Positions 34,201-46,200 of a stretch of DNA of 64,000 bases are shown one piece after another (the stretch's first letter is position 1; each line of letters opens with the position of its first letter). The translations under genes and the position numbers were made by a program. The notes beneath the pieces are model-generated. The model was given only the letters and a program-made list of their open reading frames with translations. It was not told the origin of the DNA and searched no databases. The DNA comes from Closterium sp. Naga37s-1 (taxonomy: Eukaryota; Streptophyta; Zygnematophyceae; Desmidiales; Closteriaceae). Location of the stretch: the NCBI GenBank assembly GCA_947471745.1, contig CANJKZ010000777.1, forward strand, positions 3,032,001 to 3,096,000, written 5' to 3'.

Positions 34201-37200
34201 GAAGGAGCAAAGATGGCAAAGAGAAAACACTGATGAGGAATGGCATGTAGGGGGGAGATACGATACAGGGACGCACACGCACTTGGTACGTACGTCACAC
34301 CTCACTCGCACCATGCCACATGGCATTTCCCATGCAACCACTCGCACCATGCCACATGGCATTTCCCATGCAACCACTCGCACCATGCCACATGGCATTT
34401 CCCATGCAACCACTCGCACCATGCCACATGGCATTTCCCATGCAACCACTCGCACCATGCCACATGGCATTTCCCATGCAACCACTCGCACCATGCCACA
34501 TGGCATTTTCCCATGCAACGACTCGCACCATGCCACATGGCATTTCCCATGCAACCACTCGCACCATGCCACATGGCATTTCCCATGCAACCACTCGCAC
34601 CATGCCACATGGCATTTCCCATGCAACCACTCGCACCATGCCACATGGCATTTCCCATGCAACCACTCGCACCATGCCACCTGGCATTTCCCATGCAACC
34701 ACTCGCACTATGCCACATGGCATTTCCCATGCAACCACTCGCACCATGCCACATGGCATTTCCCATGCAACCACTCGCACCATGCCACATGGCATTTCCC
34801 ATGCAACCACGCAAGCCACACACGTGCATGCCACATACATGCTCCATGCATGCCGCACATGCACGCTCCATGCATACTGTATGCATGCCCCATGCACGCC
34901 ACATGCACGCCAAATGCATGCCCCCATGCTGCCTGCCACACCACATGCATGCCCCCATGCTGTCTGCCACAGCACATGCATGCCCCATGCACGCCGCATG
35001 GGCACAGACCTGCTATCCTCGCATGGGCACATACCTGCTATCCTCGCATGGGCACAGACCTGCTATCCTCGCATGGGCACAGACCTGCTATCCTCGCATG
35101 GGCACAGACCTGCTATCCTCGCATGGGCACAGACCTGCTATCCTCGCATGGGCACAGACCTGCTATCCTCGCATGGGCACAGACCTGCTATCCTCGCATG
35201 GGCACAGACCTGCTATCCTCGCATGGGCACAGACCTGCTATCCTCGCATGGGCACAGACCTGCTATCCTCGCATGGGCACAGACCTGCTATCCTCGCATG
35301 GGCACAGACCTGCTATCCTCGCATGGGCACAGACCTGCTATCCTCGGATGGGCACAGACCTGCTATCCTCGCATGGGCACAGACCTGCTATCCTCGCTGC
35401 CACTCGCAGTGGCCAGAAGTTGCCGCCACACAGCCGCAGCTCCCTCAGCTGATGGGAGTGGGGGAACGGGGAGGGAAGGATGGGGCGGAGAGAGAGGGAG
35501 GCAGAACGTGAGGCGGTAGGTGGGGGCAGCAGGGAAAGGGAAGGATGGGGTGACATGGCAGCAGGCAGCAGAAGAGGCATGGCAGCGTGGCATAGTGAGT
35601 TGGATGGCATGTGTACATCCCATGTGTGCTTGCTTCCCAGTGCTGCCTTTCTCCAACACCTGAGGCAAGAGCAGCACCTGAAGCCAGTGGAGAGAGCACC
35701 TGAGGCAGCGGCGGCAGCAGGCACGGCGTATGCAGCGACAGCGCGGTTGGAGTGGACGAGTCAGAGGACTTGAGGGTGAGGTGCAGTGGAGCAATGACAG
35801 GCTGCCACGTGTCCACGTCCACAGCCTCCACGAACGCCCTCTCTTCCACCGCCAGCACCCAGAAGTGCCGCAACGCCTGGCATGGTGGGGGGGGGGGAGA
35901 GGAGACGGGGGAATGGGGAGGAGGACGAGAGGGGAGGGGGACGAGAGGGGTGAGGGGTGAGGAAGGCAGACAGGTGTGAGAGGGGAAGAAGGGAAAGCAT
36001 TTTAGCAATGTACCTTAAAGTTCTAATCTGACTCTATCGCTCAAGCCTCCCTATTCCAGGGGCTGAGAGGTGAGAGCTCCAACCCTAACAGCAAGTCAGG
36101 GCCATAAGATTGGCAGGGCAGTTGGTGCACCCGGAAAATTTCAAGCGACAGCAGCTGAGCCAAATAGTAATAACCTCCTCCCTCTCTCCTTGCCTTTTCT
36201 CCATGAATTGACAATCCCCACCTAGTGTCCTTGTTTTGTGACAAAACGACTGCCCCATACCCCCCCGCTCTCCCCCTGCTCCCTCGTTTCCTTGCTTCGC
36301 TTTCTCTCGTCCACCTCCTCTACTTCGCAAACTCCTTTCACAGCCGGCTGTCGCCTGCCCTTCCACGCACACCACACAGCTGCCGCACGGCACACCACAC
36401 AGCTGCCGCACGGCACACCACACAGCTGCCGCACGGCACAGCAAGGAGCAGCTCACCTGCAGGTGGCAGCGGTGGTCGGCGGGCGAGGAGGGGAAGTGCG
36501 GGAAGAGCGCGAGCAGCAGCGCCGCCACAGCAGGGGGCGACGTGGAGAAGGTGGCCTGGCAGGCACTCAGGCCCAGGAAACCGATCGCCATGCTCACCTA
36601 GAAAAAGGGAAGGGGAGGGGAGGGGAGGGAGGGGAGGGGAGGGGAGGGGAGGGGAGGGGAGGGGAGGGGAGGGGAGGGGAGGGGAGGGGAGGGGAGGGGA
36701 GGGAGGGGAGGGGAGGGAAGGGGAGGGGAGGGGAGGGGATGGGAGAGGAGGGGAGGGGAGGGGAGGGGAGGGGAGGGGAGGGGAGGGGAGGGGAGGGAGG
36801 GGAGGGGAGGGAAGGGGAGGGGAGGGGAGGGGATGGGAGAGGAGGGGAGGGGAGGGGAGGGGAGGGAGGGGAGGGGAGGGAAGGGGAGGGGAGGGGAGGG
36901 GAGGGGAGGGGAGGGGAGGGGAGGGGAGGGAGGGGAGGGGAGGGAAGGGGAGGGGAGGGGAGGGGATGGGAGAGGAGGGGAGGGGAGGGGAGGGGAGGGG
37001 AGGGGAGGGAGGGGAGGGGAGGGAAGGGGAGGGGAGGGGAGGGGATGGGAGAGGAGGGGAGGGGAGGGGAGGGGAGGGGAGGGGAGGGGAGAGGAGGGGA
37101 GGGGAGGGGAGGGGAGGGGAGGGGAGGGGAGGGGAGGGGTTTATGGAGATGTCTGAAAAGGTGCCGTGGAGAAGGTGACCTGGCAGGCGCTATGGCCCAG

Positions 37201-40200
37201 GAAGCCGATCGCCATGCTCACTTGGGGAGGAGAGGGGGAGGTGGAGTTACAATTGGAGGTGGCAGGATATTGGGAGAGGGAAGGAGTGAAGGAAGTGAGG
37301 GGAAGGGAGGAGCAGGGGCAGCAGCGGTACATTTGCACTCTCAGATGCTGCTGGCCGCCTCTGGCCCATCCCATGCATGAGCTCATCACAATGCAACCCA
37401 AGACTGCCATGCAGCATACAGCCATGCAGCATCCAGCCATGCAGCATACAGCCATGCAGCATCCAGCCATGCAGCATACAGCCATGCAGCATACAGCCAT
37501 GCAGCATACAGCCATGCAGCATACAGCCATGCAGCATACAGCCATGCAGCATACAGCCATGCAGCATCCCCACAGGGCAGCATACCGCCATGTGCGAGCC
37601 ATAGGTGGTGGCGGCGTTGACAGCAGCGGCATCGGCAGCAGCAGCGGTGCGACGGTGGAAGAATCGTAACAAACGCAGCGAAGGTAGATGGCCCGTGCCT
37701 GCCATAACCTGGTGCGACGGGGAGAAAAGGGGAGGAGTTGAGTGGGAGGTGAGGGAAGTGGTTACGAACAGAGAAGGAAGAAAAGAATAGGAGAAGAAAA
37801 CATGGAGAAATGGCAGGCTTAGTTGGAGTATACGCTCTGAACATTTTGCGTATTGCGTTTATACGCGCTAAAAAAACGACCGCTGCGTTTTTGGTTCGGA
37901 AACGCTGAAAAACGCTCGGGCAGACCGGGAAAAAAAAATCAAAATTTGAGTTTCGTTTAGCGACATGGCGATTCAAGTGTGGGGTTTCGCACGTCGCGAG
38001 TGCAACCCCGAATTCGAAATTTGAAACCGAGTCGCACCAAACCCACCCTTTACCATTGCAAACCCCCTTGTACCCCGTTCACTTCCAACCTCTTCAAATA
38101 CAATGTTGAGGTGAGTCCCCCTCAACCCACCCACCATTCCTACCATAAATGTCGTGTCTTTCCACTCGACTTTCATTACTCAGTTTAGCTCTCTTCTTTA
38201 GCTCGCCTTTCAGTATGGCGACCCCTCCTGCAGCAACACTCAGTACTACTACCCGTACTGCAGCTCCTAATGCTAGTTCTGTTGAGGAAACCAGCGCCGG
38301 TCTGGTTATCATGCACGAAACCCATGCTGTGTACAAGCATTTCCTTGTGAAAGCCGGCGACGACAGCGACCACGCCACCAAGGTGTGCATGTACTGTCGC
38401 CACAAGTTCACGGGCGGTATGTACCGCGCTGCTCAGCACATCACCAGCTGGAAGGGTATGCGGCGTCGTGAAATCCGCCTCTGCGAGGAAGCTCCCAAGA
38501 CCACGCGGGATGGAGTGAAGTCACAGTACGAGACGAAGTCCAGGACCCGGGACCAGAAGCGCGCGGCTGAAGTCTCGGCCGTTGCTGCAGTTTCCGGTGC
38601 TTCTGGCGAGGCGAAGAAGTCTCGCATGACCGATTTCTACGGCGACGCGTCAGCCTGCAAGAAGAACGATGCCGACGAGTCGATCTGCCTCGCGTTCGCT
38701 GCTCTGCGCCTCCCCGAACACCACGCGGACCACCCTGTTTGGCGCAACATGGTCTCCTGCATTGCGCGTGCGGGCGAAGGCTACCTCGCACCGAGGCGTC
38801 GCTACGTCGGCGGCGTCGGGCTCCAGAAATGTCGTAAGCGCATTGAGGCGGCGCTTGCTCCTATCGCGGCGAGCTGGCGGCGGGATGGCGTAACGGTGTC
38901 AAGCGACATGATGACTGATCGTAACGGCCGTCCGCAAGCCAATGTCCTTCTGATCAACGACAGTGGCGCGGTCTTCGCTGAGACAATCGACACACGGATG
39001 GAATCGAAGACGGGAGGTTACATCGCGGGGCTTCTCCGTCCCATTCTCAAGAAAGTCGGACCGGAAAATGTGGTGGCATTTTGCATGGACGGCGGCTCGA
39101 ACTATGCGGTGGCGTGCAGGGAGCTGATGGAGGATTACCCCCACATTGAGTACATACCTTGTGCTACCCACGTCCTCGATCTGTTGATGGAGGACGTGGG
39201 GAAGATGGACTGGGCGAAGAACCTTGTCACCCGCGGGGGAGAGATCATCACCTTCACGCGCAACCACCACTTCACGCGGGGGTATTTGCGAAGCTCCGAG
39301 GTCAAGGGCGGGAAGGGCAAGCAGGTCCTGAAACCCGCGGGCACTCGCTTCGGGACGCAATTCATCGCTATTTCCCGCCTTGTCGAAGTCCGTGCTGCCC
39401 TCGTGCAGATGGTTTTAAGCGATGAATGGAAGGAGTGGGCAACAGGGGCAAGGAGTAAAAGCGCGGACACTTTCCGCGAGCACATCATGGACGAGGCTTG
39501 GTGGAAGAAGGCCGAGTTCTTCACCAAGCTCATGGCGAAGCCGTTCGCCGTCATGCGGGCTACGGATGCTGCGACAAAGGGGATGATGGGGCGCCTCTAC
39601 GACGCCATGCTGCAGCTCACCGAGGACGTGGATGCAATCCTCGAGGAGCACTCCGCGGGTCACCTGACGAGGGCGGAGGTTAAGGAGATCCGCCTCATCG
39701 TGAAGGATAGGTGGGATAAGTGCTTGGCGTGCCCCTTGCATGTGGTTGGCAGGATCTTGAATCCGGTCAACCAAGAGGAGGGCATCTTCAGAAACGACAT
39801 CGAATGCACGCGCGTGCTGAAGGGCTACATCGCCAAGCACTACGACCACCTCACCATCACCGCGAGCGACGGCGAGGAGCGCCGAGCCTCTCTTGTGCTG
39901 CAGGAGGAACTGACGGCGTACCTGACCCTGCAGGGGAGTTTCGGGCTGCTCACCGCCTTGGAAGACCGCGCGGCTGTGAAGGCGGGGAAGATGACGGCCG
40001 TCCAGTGGTGGAATTGGCACGGCACAGATGCGCCCCACCTTGCTACGTGCGCAATCCGCAACCTTTCGCAGCCGGTGTCCGCGTCGCCCTGTGAGCGCAA
40101 TTGGTCCATGTGGGACGCGGTCCACACGGCAAGGCGCAACCGCCTCGGGTCCGAGAAGTGCAGGGACCTCGTATATGTTGTGCACAACTGGCAGGTTGTG

Positions 40201-43200
40201 CACAATTGGTACAAGGTCCCTGAGGGGCAGCGGGTGGTCAAGGGCAACATTCCTGAGGCGCCCCTTCCCGAGGGCTACAAGGTGGAGGAGGATGGGGCGG
40301 AGGAGGAGGTTGGGGAGGAAGAGGACATGGTTCTTGAGGATGAGTATGCATAGACATGCATGTGGGGAGGGGGTGGTATGGGATGGGATGGGATGGGCCT
40401 ATGAAGTGTAGTGATTCCTGAAAAAGGGAAGGGAAAGGTAGGTGGGGTAGGGGGTCTAGTGATGTAGGCAAAATGTTGTGTGCATGTAACCTGCCCTATA
40501 ATAAAAAGGGGAAGGGAGGTGATGGTGCCTTGCACCACCCCCTTCCCCACATCTTAACCCAAAAAAATTCACCTGCCCGAAACTTTTTTTACCCCTGCCC
40601 GGCCCTGCGTTTTCACTGCGTATTAGACCCCTCCAAAGCTGCGTACTGCGTTTATACGCTAGCGTTTATACGCTAGCGTATAAAACGCGAAACGCGTATA
40701 CTCCAACTAAGATGGCAGGAGCAAGAGCGTGTTGCGAGAAGGAAGGTTGGGCTGGGGAGAACAGCAAAGTGTAGGAGGGCAAGGGAGAGCAGAATGAACG
40801 AAGGAGGGCAGAGTGAAGGAGAGGCAGTAGAGCGTACGAGGGAGAGGGAGAGCACGGCAGCGTTGACAGCAGTGTCGAGGGTGCGCGCGTCCAGCAGCGC
40901 CCGCCAGTGCAGCAGCGGCACGGCGAACGGGCAGGCCACGGCCGTGAGGGGCCGGCGCTGCAGTGAGAGGGAGATGGGAGAGGGAGATGGGAAGGGAAGG
41001 GAAGGGAAGAGCAGAGAGTGAATGCGCCACACGTGAGAGTGCTTCTTTGAGTCACATAATGTAAAATATCCATCTTGGCACCACCTTCTCTGCCTACGGC
41101 CGCCCGCCTCCCTCCCTCCACTGCCCTCCTCCCAAGCGCCACCAACCTCTCTGTGTGCTTCTCACCTCGCGGAGGAGGAAGAAGAGCAGCGCATAGCGCC
41201 GCAGAAGCTTCTCCGCCTCGCCATTGGCTGAACCCGCATAGCGCAGCCCTGAGGGGCGCACAGAGGCGGGGAGACAGATGGGGGTCAGAAAGAAATAGCC
41301 AAGGACGGAAGCGGATGGAGTGAAGTCACATGGGAAAGCAGAAGGATGGGGGCGAGGATATGACAGTGGGGGGACATGCAGTGGTGGATGGAGGGGGGTG
41401 TGAGGATGAAGCGGCACATGCTGATTTCCTGCGCTGCGCACTTTGAATCCAACCTTCCGTACCTTCTCTATCCCCACACTCTTCCTGCCTCACTAGACTC
41501 AGCCCGCCCAGCTGCCAGGCACCCAGGGCAATGGCATGGGTCAACTCACCGAGCGCCAGGCAGCACCCCGCCAGCACGTTGCACAGCGCCAGAGCCATGG
41601 CCTCCTCATCCACATCCGCCTCCCCCTCCCCTCCCCCCTCCCCTCCCCCCTCCCCTCCCCGCTTCCCCACGCCCCGCCCCTCCTCATCCTCCCCCTCACT
41701 CCCCCCTTCGCCCCTTCCCCCGGTGGCGGCCACAGCGGCACGGATGATGCCCGGCACCTGTGCTGCCACCCACTCGTCTGACGGCCGCACGCTGCAGTGG
41801 AGGGAGGGGAGTGGAGGAAAGGAACTTGGTGGGAATGGGATCTAGGGATGTGGGATGGAAGAGGTTGACCCAAGGGGAGGAGGAAAGAAAGGAGGGCTTT
41901 TTGGGCCAACCACTCCTTGACTGAATCACTCTACTCTACCTATTAATTCCCCATCCCTACTACCCCCACTAGTCTCACACTTGTACCAATTACAACCCTT
42001 CCACTCCAAACGCATGTCCTTCAAAAGCGCCAGCTCTTCCTAGTTCCACCACGAGGCTTGAGGATGAGCGCACCTGTCCCAGAGGATGAGCGCACCTGTC
42101 CCAGAGGATGAGCGCACCTGTCCCAGAGGATGAGCGCACCTGTCCCAGAGGATGAGCGCACCTGTCCCAGAGGATGAGCGCACCTGTCCCAGAGGATGAG
42201 CGCACCTGTCCCAGAGGATGAGCGCACCTGTCCCAGAGGATGAGCGCACCTGTCCCAGAGGATGAGCGCACCTGTCCCAGAGGATGAGCGCACCTGTCCC
42301 AGAGGATGAGCGCACCTGTCCCAGAGGATGAGCGCACCTGTCCCAGAGGATGAGCGCACCTGTCCCAGAGGATGAGCGCACCTGTCCCAGAGGATGAGCG
42401 CACCTGTCCCAGAGGATGAGCGCACCTGTCCCAGAGGATGAGCGCACCTGTCCCAGAGGATGAGCGCACCTGTCCCAGAGGATGAGCGCACCTGTCCCAG
42501 AGGATGAGCGCACCTGTCCCAGAGGATGAGCGCACCTGTCCCAGAGGATGAGCGCACCTGTCCCAGAGGATGAGCGCACCTGTCCCAGAGGATGAGCGCA
42601 CCTGTCCCAGAGGATGAGCGCACCTGTCCCAGAGGATGAGCGCACCTGTCCCAGAGGATGAGCGCACCTGTCCCAGAGGATGAGCGCACCTGTCCCAGAG
42701 GATGAGCGCACCTGTCCCAGAGGATGAGCGCACCTGTCCCAGAGGATGAGCGCACCTGTCCCAGAGGATGAGCGCACCTGTCCCAGAGGATGAGCGCACC
42801 TGTCCCAGAGGATGAGCGCACCTGTCCCAGAGGATGAGCGCACCTGTCCCAGAGGATGAGCGCACCTGTCCCAGAGGATGAGCGCACCTGTCCCAGAGGA
42901 TGAGCGCACCTGTCCCAGAGGATGAGCGCACCTGTCCCAGAGGATGAGCGCACCTGTCCCAGAGGATGAGCGCACCTGTCCCAGAGGATGAGCGCACCTG
43001 TCCCAGAGGATGAGCGCACCTGTCCCAGAGGATGAGCGCACCTGTCCCAGAGGATGAGGGAGCACGCGAGGACGCGCAGGAGGATGAAGTCGGGGCGCAC
43101 AAACTCGAGGGCGAAGTGCGTTGCTGGCGGGGCCAGGCGCGCCGCCACCGCCTCGTTGTTCGACTGCCGGGGTGCGCGTCGGTGGGGGGGGTGGATGGCC

Positions 43201-46200
43201 GGCGGGGAGGATGGGTTACAGGGGAAGGGATGTCGGTGGGGGGGGGGGGGGGGGGTGGGGAGGAAGAAGGAAATTGTACAGGAGGGGAGCAAGCGTACAG
43301 AGGGAGCTGCCTTTTGGATGCCTTTAACACTGAATGGAGAAATTTGTTTACAACCAAAGGAGCAGGAGTCCACCTGAAGGTACATCATGGCAAGGGCGAG
43401 AATTGCTCCTGGTGCCGTGACATCCACGTTGGGTGTGTTGCCCTCCAGCACCTGTTGGTCCGGTGAAGTGCGGTGGCACCCCATGATGGCGGCAAGGGCA
43501 TGCATGCATAGTTAGAAGGACTTGTTGAGGTAGCTGTGTTGGGTGTAATGCGGGTGAACGAACACCCTGTTCGTGGTGAACGAACACCCTGTTCGTGGTG
43601 AACGAACACCCTGTTCGTGGTGAACGAACACCCTGTTTGTGGTGCACGAACACCCTGTTCGTGGTGAACCCAATGCCTCGTTGCTAAGTTGGTGCTGGCC
43701 GAACCAGAACTTGGCTGAAAGCAGCACCCCACCCCAGCACCCCCAACACCCCGCACTGGAACTTGGTACACCAACAGTGTGAGTGGCGAGCCGCTTGTTG
43801 TGAGTGGCACCCACACCAGCAACCAACCGCCTGGCTGATTGTCCTAGGCACTGATGCTCCCCTGGCTTGTACGGGTCGCTTGCCCTCTCAGGCTGATGCA
43901 ACCCTTCTAGACTGATCAAGTTCTCTATCAGACGGCATTGACCATGTATGTATGCTGCAAACTGCACATTGCATGGGGGACATTGCATGGGGGACATTGC
44001 ATGGGGGACATTGCATGGGGGACATTGCATGGGGGACATTGCATGGGGGACATTGCATGGGGGACATTGCATGAGGGACATTGCATGGGGGACATTGCAT
44101 GGGGGACATGGCACAACGGAGGTGCGGCAAGCACACTCACATGGCCGCTGCTGCTGGCACTGGCACCCGGCCACTGCCCCATGCCCCCCGCCTTGCCCCC
44201 TGCCGCCCCCCCTCCCCCCCAAATCCACTCCGCCTGCCCTGCTGCTCCCTGCTGCCCCTGCTGCTGCCGCGAGGACAGGAGAGCAAGGGTCGAGAGAGAA
44301 GGGGGCGGGGAGGTGGTGAGGGAGAGTGGAAGAAGAGAGTATGGAAACGCGGCCGGGGGGAAAGCTATGGGAAAGGTGAAGAAGAGATGCGGACCAAGAG
44401 AGTGAGGAGACGAAAGGAGTGAGGAGACGAAGGGAGTGAGGAGACGAAGGGAGTGAGGAGACCAAGGGAGTGAGGAGACGAATGAGCAAGGGAAGGGAGC
44501 AGCGAGGAGCAGAAGGGAGTGAGGAGGAGGGGCATACGGAAGGGTCGAGGGCGGGAGAGAAGTAGCGTTGCAATCGGTCCTCCATCCGCAGGTCCCACAG
44601 CCCCCACGCCCTCCCTGCCGTGCCTGTGTGTGTCCCGCCGTGGGCGTTCGAGGCATGTTGAAGAGCGCAGGTGCGAGGGCGCAGGTGCGAGGGCGCAGGT
44701 GTGAGGGCGCAGGTGCGAGGGTGCAGGTGTGAGGGCGCAGGTGCGAGGGCGCAGGTGTGAGGGCGCAGGTGTGAGGGCGCAGGTGTGAGGGCGCAGGTGT
44801 GAGGGCGCAGGAAACAAAGAGATGGGCGAAGGTGAGGAGACAGGAGTAGATGTGCGCCAGATAATCGAGACAGGCATAGAAACCACCGAGTGTCTGACTG
44901 ACATGACTATCCGAGAGTTGAAACGACATATGCATCTCATCCCAATATCACCCTATGGCAGCAGCGTACCGAGGGTGACTAGCCCCAGAGCGAGGCCAGC
45001 CCCAAGAGAGTACCCCTCCCTCTCCATGCTGCCCTCCCCCTCTGGCTTGCGCCCTATCTCGTCCTGACAGGGCGGGGAGAGGGTGAGGGGGAGGAAAGAG
45101 GTGATCCATGCGGTGGTGACCCCAAGTGAATGGGCCATTCAGAATGGCAAAGCCCAAACTTGTTGTGCCCCATGCCCCGAGCTAGTTGGCCGGCGTTTGC
45201 TATCGTTGGCATTCGATTCCCTCCCCCCCAACAGCCTGGAAGCCGAACCTCCAACTCTCTCTCCTGCTCCCAGGTTCAACCCCCAGCCGCTTACCCCGCT
45301 CTTTCTGCTCTCACGCTCTCATCACCTTCATCCCCATGCTCCTCTCTTTGCTGTTTCCCCTCTTTCCTCCCCCTCACCCCCTCCACCAACAGGCAGCAGG
45401 CAGCAGGCAGCAGGCAGCATGCAGCAGGCAGCAGGCAGCATGCAGCAGGCAGCAGGCAGCATGCAGCAGGCAGCAGGCAGCAGGCAGCAGGCAGCAGGCA
45501 GCAGGCAGCAGGCAGCAGGCAGCATGCAGCAGGCAGCAGGCAGCAGGCAGCAGCGCAGCAGGCAGCATGCAGCAGGCAGCATGCAGCAGCGCAGCAGCGC
45601 AGCAGGCAGCAGGCAGCAGGCAGCAGCGCAGCAGGCAGCATGCAGCAGCGCAGGGAAAAGGGGACTCACTAGCAGGATCTCAGTGGTGAGGCGGTGCGCT
45701 GACCCCATGTGCAGCAGCCCCACGCCCACCAGCGCTGCCGTCTGCACCAGAGAAAGGAGGGGTGCAGAGAGAAAAGGAGCAGCAGGTGGTGGATGGATCA
45801 TAATGGACATTGAGGTCGGGAAGAGAGGATCACAATGGACATTGAGGTCGGGAAGAGAGGATCACAATGGACATTGAGGTCGGGAAGAGAGGATCACAAT
45901 GGACATTGAGGTCGGGAAGAGAGGATCACAATGGACATTGAGGTCGGGAAGAGAGGATCACAATGGACATTGAGGTCGGGAAGAGAGGATCACAATGGAC
46001 ATTGAGGTCGGGAAGAGAGGATCACAATGGACATTGAGGTCGGGAAGAGAGGATCACAATGGACATTGAGGTCGGGAAGAGAGGATCACAATGGACATTG
46101 AGGTCGGGAAGAGAGGATCACAATCGACATTGAGGTCGGGAAGAGAGGATCACAATCGACATTGAGGTCGGGAAGAGAGGATCACAATGGACATTGAGGT

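Noticed and set aside
34144-35519. His/Met-rich repetitive open frames on both strands
   Set aside because: Produced by the 36-bp and 25-bp intronic arrays. Three overlapping frames are equally open.
36225-37380. Gly/Glu-Arg repeat protein over the GGGGA array
   Set aside because: A pentanucleotide microsatellite translated in an intron of APC1.
42021-43505. Open frames of 340-490 codons with [13 protein letters not shown]-type repeats
   Set aside because: They are translations of the 22-bp donor array. Only the part before 43042 is an APC1 exon.
44110-44280. Additional APC1 exon (Gly/Ser-rich, donor at GCCAT|GTGAGT)
   Set aside because: Position would fit a small gap in the alignment, but the sequence shows no conserved residues and no clear acceptor.
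45186-45877. Poly-Gln/Ala (QQAAGS) repeat protein
   Set aside because: Caused by the CAGGCAG array. It is on the strand opposite to APC1 and has no other support.
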